Of a stretch of 64,000 nt of DNA, positions 57,476 to 64,000 are shown one piece after another; the first letter of the stretch is position 1; the number at the start of each line of letters is the position of its first letter. The stretch lies in contig NC_080539.1 of the NCBI RefSeq assembly GCF_028640845.1, positions 195,309,436-195,373,435 on the forward strand. Direction: 5' to 3'. The position numbers were made by a program, and so were the translations under genes. The DNA comes from Ahaetulla prasina. Its lineage: Eukaryota; Chordata; Lepidosauria; Squamata; Colubridae. The notes below the pieces were generated by a model. That model saw only the letters and a program-made list of their open reading frames with translations, did not search any database and was not told the DNA's origin.

Positions 57476-59100
57476 TTCATGTAGGTTCTATCAGGATGGA
57501 GAAAACCAACGGGCCAGCACTTAAGCCAGAACAGATGTAGAATACATATGGACTATATCTTCAAAACCGTTCTCTTCTCAAGCCCCCCCCCCAATCCAAC
57601 AATTGTTTCTGTCTCCTCAGGGATGTACACTTCCCACAATAATAGCTCCAGCTCTGAGGAGAATTTCTGAACTGAGAGATATTGCAACACATTGTAAACC
57701 CCTTGAGGAGGCTGCTCACTCCATTGGGCACTTTGCTTCCATTATTTTTACCATGAACCTTGATTTTCCCAATAATGCTGTGACAGATAGCTATATATTG
57801 CTGTTACGTTTTTAATGTTCTTTAGAAGCGCTTTATTAATTGTGACTGGTTGGTCTCTGGGCACCAAAGGAGCTGTGCTGTTTCCCATCTTCTTTGTCTT
57901 TGTGGTTTAATATCCACGTCTTGCAAAAGAAAGCTTAGATGTTAGATAAAAATCACATTTACTTTCTCTTTCAGGAGAGGTCACTGTCAGTACGAATCAT
58001 GTCCATCCATTTGCTCTTAACATCTCTGTGAATCAAGAATATAGTAGGTGAGATAAAGGAAGTCAGAAAGCAGTTTCTTTAAAAGTTCCTTTTTTATCTG
58101 CATGTCTGCATGTGTGCATGCAACACAACATATACTAGAGAATAGAAGAGAGACACAAATGGGAGTCTTTAAACTCAAAATATCAAAGGTAATTGAATAT
58201 ATCATATATGGAAGACTAGGACCAGAGAAGCATTTAACAACTACTTAGGAAGCCACACAGTTTAAAAATAAATTAGTAAATAAACAATATTTGTGGAATC
58301 ACAAAAGGCAATGAGATTGTTTATAATTATTCCTTCAACATTTCTTTTTAATCCTGTTTATTAAAGGAAAGTCAAGAAAAGGTTTTGTTTTGTTTTAGTA
58401 TCAGTGTTTATAGTGACAGGTTTTGCATTTTCAGTGTCCTTTTTTAATTATATATAACTTTATTAAAATTCTAAGATGAAAGATAGAAACAAACAAGAAT
58501 TATTATTTAGAATAAAAAAGGAAGAAAATGGAAATAAATAAGAATAGAACAGAAAGAGAAATGCAGAAAATAAAGAAAATGAAATAAAGAGTTGGCTTCT
58601 GGTTTTCTTCAACATACAGTAATTAACCTCTTACTCTATGGTTACAACACTGTTTATATTTTTTCTATAATCTATAATAAAAAACATACATGATAATTTC
58701 ATTTTTTTTAGTTTCACATAAAAAATCAATAAAGGATTTCCAACCAGTATTAAGCTTATATAATGTCCTGCTATATAATTAAAGCCATAAATTTGGACAT
58801 CATGGATGGATATCATGGATTCATCATGATATCATCGTGGATATCATGGATTCAGAAGCAAGGTCAATTATCTTCCTGAAATCACTTCTCCCAGGAAAGA
58901 AGACAGGAAAAGAAAACTTATCAACTCATCAATTACAAAAAGTTGCACTATACGTACATCTATTCTGAACATATCGTTAACTATCGTAGATCTTTGGAAT
59001 GATAGCATAGTCAAATGTATCAAATCCAGTCATGGTGGACTATGTAATAAACAACAACAATAATATGCATTACTTCCTCATAGTACTATTGATAGATTAT
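57476..59100. other. No gene recognised; AT-rich
   Basis: About 1.6 kb. The stretch 58440-58860 is very AT-rich and may be the remains of a retroelement UTR, which I cannot assign. A short near-duplicate ATCATGGATGGATATCATGGATTC / ATCGTGGATATCATGGATTC lies at about 58799-58853. Confidence 0.4.
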
Positions 59101-59179
59101 ACCTGTCCAACAGACAGGTTTACTTCAAGTAAAAAAAACTATCCAAGAAGAAAATTGTCAATTTGCTGATTATGCAAAA

Positions 59180-60178
59180 GACAGCCAAGAATAAGTATTG
59201 ATGCAAATTAAAAGTTGGATCTTACTAAATGTACAGGAAACGAAAAAGTGAATAATGTAATAAAAACATGAACGGAATGCTGGCAAGGAAAAGCATTAGA
59301 TGGTCAATTTCTACAAAAGATCAAGGGGAAAGTGGATAAAGATAAAACCTGGCAATGGCTTACAAATAAAACATTAGAAAAAGAAACTTAAAGCTTGATT
59401 TTGGCTGTGTAAGAGCAAGCTATTCAAACTAATGCAATCAAGGCCAGAACTGAAAAATGATTCAAAGTGCAGATTGTGCACAGAAACAGAAGCAGCAGTA
59501 GATCATATATTCAGCCAGGACATATAGCCAGAAGATTGCACAAACTAATTATAAACAGCAACCTAACAGTCTCAAAAATGATCCACTGGAACATTTGTAA
59601 AAATTATCATGTACTAATAATATAAAATTGGTGGGAACATATAGTTAAAAAACTAATTGGAGAATGAGCAGATTAAAATATTGTAAGATTTTCAAATATA
59701 GATGGATAAAGTCTAAGCTCATAACACACCAGATTTAACTGTGGTTGAAAAGAAGAAACTGTGGATAATTGATGGGGCAATACCAGGGGATAGGACAATA
59801 GAACACAAAAAACTGGAGAAGATCATAAAGCTGGGCTGTAAAACTCCTGGCCATGCCCACCCATTTTAGCGAAGGGGGGGGGAGTCCTGATACATCACGT
59901 GACAACACTATGACAACGTGGGTTTGACATCCCTGTCATAAAGTATCAAAAACTGAAAATTGAAGTGGAAAGACTATGGCATAAACTGGCCATGGTGATC
60001 TCAGTAGTTATTGGTACACTGGGTGCCAAACAAAATTTTTTTGAATGGTGCTTAGAAAGTCTGTGCATTGACATAATTTCCAAGAGTCAACTGCAAAAGG
60101 CCACACTGCTTGGATCTGCAATGCACATATACTATACTAATATACTATAATATCCATTAATCCACACATTTCAGAACT
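59180..60178 (+). pseudogene. Decayed R4-like (R2/R4 group) LINE, ORF C-terminal part
   Basis: Translated with many stops, the region keeps the order typical of R4/Dong-type elements: CRLCTETEAAVDHI (zinc-knuckle-like, about 59490-59510), an IHWNICKNY-like stretch, and then an open 61-codon frame (59965-60150) with VERLWHKLAMVISVVIGTLGA and QLQKATLLGSA near the C-terminus. The family encodes an RT with a restriction-like endonuclease; the RT core is not recognisable here. A MITE at 59831-59935 interrupts it. Family call from motif recollection. Confidence 0.6.
59831..59935. mobile_element. Short hAT-type MITE (GTTTGACA family) inside the R4-like LINE
   Basis: 105 bp starting CTGGGCTGTAAAACTCCTGGCC and ending GGGTTTGACATCCCTG. 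The perfect 8-bp TSD TCATAAAG is at 59823-59830 and 59936-59943. Removing it restores the sequence of the LINE. Confidence 0.85.
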
Positions 60179-60261
60179 TGGGAAGAACTCAATGCATATA
60201 AAAGCCAACAATAGCTAACCGTGACTTTACATTGTTGTCAACAGATAATTAATAATAATCA

Positions 60262-60420
60262 GTGACAACATCACCAACAGTCAATTGCAAAAGGCAGCTT
60301 TACTTAGAACAGCTGTGACTATAACTTTAACACCTTCAAGCAATAGTATCGGCCTATCCCAGGACCTTGGAAGGGCTCGATAGGTGGATAAAAATGCCAA
60401 ATTCAGTCTGAACATCTGGC
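60262..60420 (+). mobile_element. Second R4-like 3' fragment
   Basis: CAGTCAATTGCAAAAGGCAGCTTTACTTAGAACAGC repeats the QLQKAALL-type end already seen at about 60088-60120, then diverges through CCTATCCCAGGACCTTGG. It could be a partial tandem copy or a second insertion. Confidence 0.4.
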
Positions 60421-60429
60421 TGACTGTTT

Positions 60430-61400
60430 CACTAACCATAATAATAGTTCATCTTAATCATGGTACAATTCTGCAAAATTTGCCAACAGCTGCCAACAAT
60501 TTCCTCTTCTATTATAATACAAGAACAGTGTGTAGGATTTGTTTCATTTCTCCATTTTTTTACACAAAACAACAATATTCTCACCCAGCTGTCAGTCCTT
60601 ATTAGAGAAAAACAGTTCCTTAAAGTGATCAAAATTTCCCTGATGTCTCCTTTGGGAGATGCAGAGAGATGCTGCAGCATCAGGACCATTTTATTCTACT
60701 TAGCTACCTAGCAGTATCTGACAGCTATAGCCAGGTCTTATTAAGAAGAAAATTCTCCCTTCTCTGGTCAGGGTTTTGACTTTTAACCATTTAGCTCTTC
60801 CTTCAGACCAAATGAGATAGAATACTAACAATGTAGTGTGTATAAACAAGATAGTTTCTGCCCTGGAATTCCATTTAGAAATTAAGGAATTGAAAAAAAG
60901 ATAACATAGAAAAGCTCAGTGTGAAGGAGAAGGTGGAGACTCTTGTTTTTAAACCAGATTCTATCCCTTTCCTCCAAGGTTTGGGGCAGCTCAGCTCTGA
61001 AACACAGAAAATTGTCCTGTGGAATTCTTGTTTTAGAATCAAAATAATTTGCTCATCTCTGAACAAAGCATTCACCCCCCAAACTGTTCTTGCCTTGCCT
61101 TTTCTTCACCCTAAATGTATTATTTGGAAAAGCATTTCTTTTAAATACAGAATAGCAAGGTCACCATCCAATGCTTTTCATTACTCCAGGCAACCATTAT
61201 AAGGTTTCCTTGGATGAGGTGAGTGGGTGGAGAATTTAAAAAAAAAAGATGAGCCGTAAATATAGGAGATGTAAATGTCAGGCTGCAGAACTGCTTAAAG
61301 ATACTTAGGACAAAGGTAGGAAAAAGGGAAGAGGCATCTGCAGCAGCTCTATATATTTACCTCTTCTTAAATTGTATGTTTATTAATAAACAAATGATGA
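60430..61400. other. No gene recognised
   Basis: About 1 kb; overlapping short frames on both strands without recognisable domains. Confidence 0.45.
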
Positions 61401-61540
61401 CCCCTTGGTCATCATTTCAGAGATAATTCCTTGCCTAAACAGAATGACCACAGGTAGGCAAAAAAGCAGTGGGAGTGGAAGGAACTTCTGACTTCCTGCC
61501 TTTGAGTTTCCTTGTGGGAATCTGGCAGGGAGCATCAGAA
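61401..61540 (+). repeat. Unclassified interspersed repeat, copy 2
   Basis: The partner of 42206-42345 (TCATCATTTCAGAGATAATTCC, GCAAAAAAGCAGTGG, ACTTCTGACTTCCTGCC). Both copies start and stop at similar places, arguing for a dispersed family. Confidence 0.55.
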
Positions 61541-61544
61541 ATCT

Positions 61545-61622
61545 CCCTCCCTCCCTCCCTTCCTTCCTCCCTCTCTCTCTCCCTCCCACCCTTCCTCCCT
61601 TCCTCCCTCCCTCCCTCTCAAG
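61545..61622. repeat. Polypyrimidine (CCCT/CTTC)n tract
   Basis: A run of CTCCC, TTCC and CTCTCT units on the plus strand. Homopurine on the other strand, so frames here are artefacts. Confidence 0.9.
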
Positions 61623-61681
61623 AATAATACATGGGGGTCTCAGGGATGTTTGTGTGGTAGTGCACTGGTTGAGGACAGCAT

Positions 61682-62632
61682 GTGGAGGGGTGGCATGAGT
61701 TGGGAAGTGCACTAGGGGTGCTTAGAAGAGCACAAGAGTGCACCCTCCAGCAGGTGAAGGATGGCATGCAGGAGGGAGGTGGCACAGGTTGCAAAAGGTT
61801 TGTTGGGGTGTCCAAGAGGTGCCCCATGGATCTGGGAAGGTATGTGGGAGGAACAAAAATCAGGAAAGATAGGTGTGAGACAAGGAGGGTGTATAAGTCA
61901 AAAACTTGGCAACTCCAAATCTCAACCAGCAAATGCTCTGTCTTACACATTGGAAAAAAGAATCCAAACACTAAATACAAACTCGATGGACAATACCTTA
62001 CAGATGACTCTCACCCTGTCAAAGACCTTGGAGTTTTCATATCCAATGATCTAAGTGCCAAAGACCACTGCAACTACATCGCAAAAAAGGCTTTAAGAGT
62101 TGTAAACCTAATCTTACATAGCTTCTTCTCCAGAAACACTACACTACTTACCAGAGCTTATAAAACATTTGCTAGACCAATTCTTGAATACAGCTCGCCT
62201 GTCTGGAACCCATACCACATTTCAGACATCAATACAATTGAACGTGTCCAGAAATATTTTACAAGAAGAGTTCTCCACTCCTCTGAATACAACAAAATAC
62301 CTTATGCCACCAGACTTGAAATCTTGGGTTTAGAAAACTTAGAACTCCGCCGCCTTCGACAGGACCTGTGTTTAACTCATAGAATCATCTATTGCAATGT
62401 CCTTCCTGTTGAAGACTACTTCAGCTTCAATCACAACAATACAAGAGCAAACAATAGATTTAAACTTAATGTTAACCGCTTCAATCTTGATTGCAGAAAA
62501 TATGACTTCTGTAACAGAGTTGTTAATGCTTGGAACACACTACCTGACTCTGTGGTCTCTTCTCAAAATCCCCAAAGCTTTAACCAAAAACTGTCTACTA
62601 TTGACCTCACCCCATTCCTAAGAGGTCCGTAA
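61682..62632 (+). pseudogene. Chimeric frame: unrelated leader joined to CR1/Rex1-group RT C-terminus
   Basis: 316 codons. Residues 1 to about 72 come from unrelated flanking DNA. Residues about 73-316 are the LINE RT C-terminus (NPNTKYKLDGQYLTDD, KTFARPILEYSSPVWNPYH, DCRKYDFCNRVVNAWNTLPDS). The catalytic palm is missing. The fusion is most likely accidental; no promoter or expression evidence is visible. Confidence 0.75.
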
Positions 62633-62816
62633 GGGGCGTGCATAAGAGCACAAACGTGCCTACCGTTCCTGTCCTATTGTTTTCTTTCATTATATCCAAT
62701 TAATATAGTTGTTGCATGCTTATGCTTATATATATATATGCTTATATATTATATAGCTACTTTCATGCTTATGCTTATATATACTGTTGTGACAAAATAA
62801 ATAAATAAATAAATAA
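61898..62816 (+). mobile_element. CR1/Rex1-group LINE, 5'-truncated
   Basis: It starts within CAAAAACTTGGCAACTCCAAATC, runs through an uninterrupted RT C-terminal frame to FLRGP, then GGGGCGTGCATAAGAGC, AT-rich 3' UTR with repeated ATGCTTATGCTTATATAT, and the tail GTGACAAAATAAATAAATAAA. Sequence is close to the copies at 19970 and 42944. Confidence 0.85.
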
Positions 62817-62818
62817 AG

Positions 62819-63256
62819 AGTGCTGGATCCTTTTAATACCATGGCAGACTTGCCAAAAATAATAGAAAATCCACAGCTGGTTAAGCTACCTTTGAGGTTC
62901 AAAACATCTTGTCTGGAAAGTATGTCAGAATATAATAACTAAGTTTAACTTTTTAAAGAACAAGAATGGAAGAAATTGTGTTATGGAATTGGGATCATCA
63001 GCTCAAAGCTGCAGTACAAACTTTTCCTATTCACTGTTCCAGCCAGTCAGGATATTCCATTCCGTTTTTTTGTTTTTGAATTTATCCTTTCCTTTTTCTG
63101 CTCCGATCAATCAATTGCCCAAGCTGCTTTTATCTGCCTAAGCATGCTTGGTCTTTCTTGAGCTGTTTTTGGAATTTTCTCCTCCCACTTTCTATTTCTG
63201 CAAGTCTTGTCCACCCCCCAAAAGTTCTGGTAGTTATCTCTCATTGCATGGAAGCA

Positions 63257-63308
<52 letters not shown>

Positions 63309-63982
63309 TTTTGGCTATGATAGCAATGGTACTCAGAAATGGGGAATGCTGAAAAAAGTGCTAAAAGAATTCACATATATCACTGTTGCCTTTAGACTTC
63401 AAGACACATTTGGATCCTCATTTGCATTTTAATAAGAACCCTTTTATACTCTCCACTGTGACGAATCAAAGTCTTGCTAAATTTTCACAATTGAGGACTG
63501 ATTTTAAATGGTTAAATATGCCTCTGCTTCCATCATGCAAGATTTTTTTTTTAATAAGCACAGCTCTTGAACAGAAGCACTGATCATTCATGGGAGAAGA
63601 AATTTAACCTTTTCCTTTCCTGCTGCATTTATGAGAGAAATATTTATTCTGCTGACTGTTGGAGAAGAACTAGCTACGTGAAGCATCTCAGGCAACTGTT
63701 CTGTTCTGTCAAGCAGAGTGAAGTCGAGTTCAATGAGTGTTAATAATAACTTCCTTTTGAAATCAATATAACTCATAAATATACTTACATTTGGCTGGAT
63801 AGTGCATTTTATTTCCTTATTTCAGATTGTAATATAATAAAGGGATATACCTTAAAAGTTTGAGCATACACTTTGAAAACAATGTAGGAAGAAGTCTTAG
63901 TTTTGACAGGGTGCTTCATATATGTTTTGATCTCTCTCCTGGAGAACCACAAACCATAATTCTATGTGCCGAGGGATAATTG
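62819..63982. other. No gene recognised
   Basis: About 1.2 kb of unique sequence except for the GT array. Nothing supported. Confidence 0.45.
63259..63306. repeat. (GT)n microsatellite, 24 units
   Basis: An uninterrupted GT dinucleotide run. Val/Cys frames over it are artefacts. Confidence 0.97.
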
Positions 63983-64000
63983 CAGGGGTGAAATCTAAAA
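63983..64000. mobile_element. Left end of a CAGGGGTGAAAT-family MITE, cut by window edge
   Basis: The terminal CAGGGGTGAAATCTAAAA matches the left end of the element at 8643. The rest lies beyond the window. Confidence 0.6.

Noticed and set aside
61682..61897. N-terminal exon fused to LINE RT
   Set aside because: The leader has no recognisable domain, and the LINE is a standard 5'-truncated insertion; an accidental in-frame join is more likely.

Overview
The window looks like non-coding DNA from a squamate reptile, most likely a snake. I infer this from its repeats: a BovB (RTE) LINE, CR1 and L2/CR1-L3-like LINEs, a CR1/Rex1-group LINE, L1, an R4-like LINE, tRNA-derived SINEs of the kind described in squamates, and many short hAT-type elements with clean 8-bp target-site duplications (TSDs). 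I found no convincing host exon, tRNA, rRNA, CRISPR or prokaryote-style operon. Nearly every long reading frame is retroelement coding sequence, a shadow of it, or a microsatellite read in frame.

Layout. 1-5.4 kb: a hAT-type MITE, an L2 3' end, then a head-to-tail train of four short hAT-like elements at one CTAG-centred site (2345-3792). 5-8.6 kb: mostly unique AT-rich DNA. 8.6-12.1 kb: a MITE with perfect TSDs, a hairpin repeat, an L1 ORF2 3' fragment with a 14-bp TSD, a SINE, a LINE tail and another MITE. 15.9-18.1 kb: an L1-type element with a GC-rich 5' UTR and an intact ORF1 but no ORF2, bounded by 20-bp direct repeats. 19.4-21.6 kb: a BovB copy interrupted by a hAT-like element and by a CR1/Rex1-group LINE, then an L2 tail. 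22.8-26.5 kb: MITEs, a long AT array and a Sauria-type SINE. 26.66-30.82 kb: an uninterrupted (GAGACT)n array of about 4.17 kb. 30.8-34.45 kb: a near-complete L2/CR1-L3-like LINE. 34.7-37.4 kb: a compound microsatellite and a 0.73-kb segment present twice around an L2 fragment. 38-42.3 kb: SINEs, eroded L1 and a hAT-like element. 42.9-46.55 kb: a near-full-length CR1/Rex1-group LINE on the minus strand. 47-52 kb: SINEs and unique DNA. 52.07-54.09 kb: a CR1 copy carrying three later insertions. 56.7-64 kb: two more CR1/Rex1-group copies, a decayed R4-like LINE with a MITE inside it, an unclassified repeat, a GT array and the start of another MITE at the window edge.

How the parts relate. The LINEs supply the retrotransposition machinery. 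SINE tails resemble L2/CR1 3' ends, which suggests mobilisation in trans. The hAT-type and mariner-type MITEs carry no transposase and must have been moved by enzymes encoded elsewhere. Nesting gives relative ages: R4-like, CR1 and BovB are hosts and therefore older; CR1/Rex1-group LINEs and MITEs are guests and therefore younger. I did not find an undescribed biological system that I can defend. The most unusual structures are the pure GAGACT array, the same-site MITE train, the ORF1-only L1 and the L2 fragment sandwiched by a duplicated segment.
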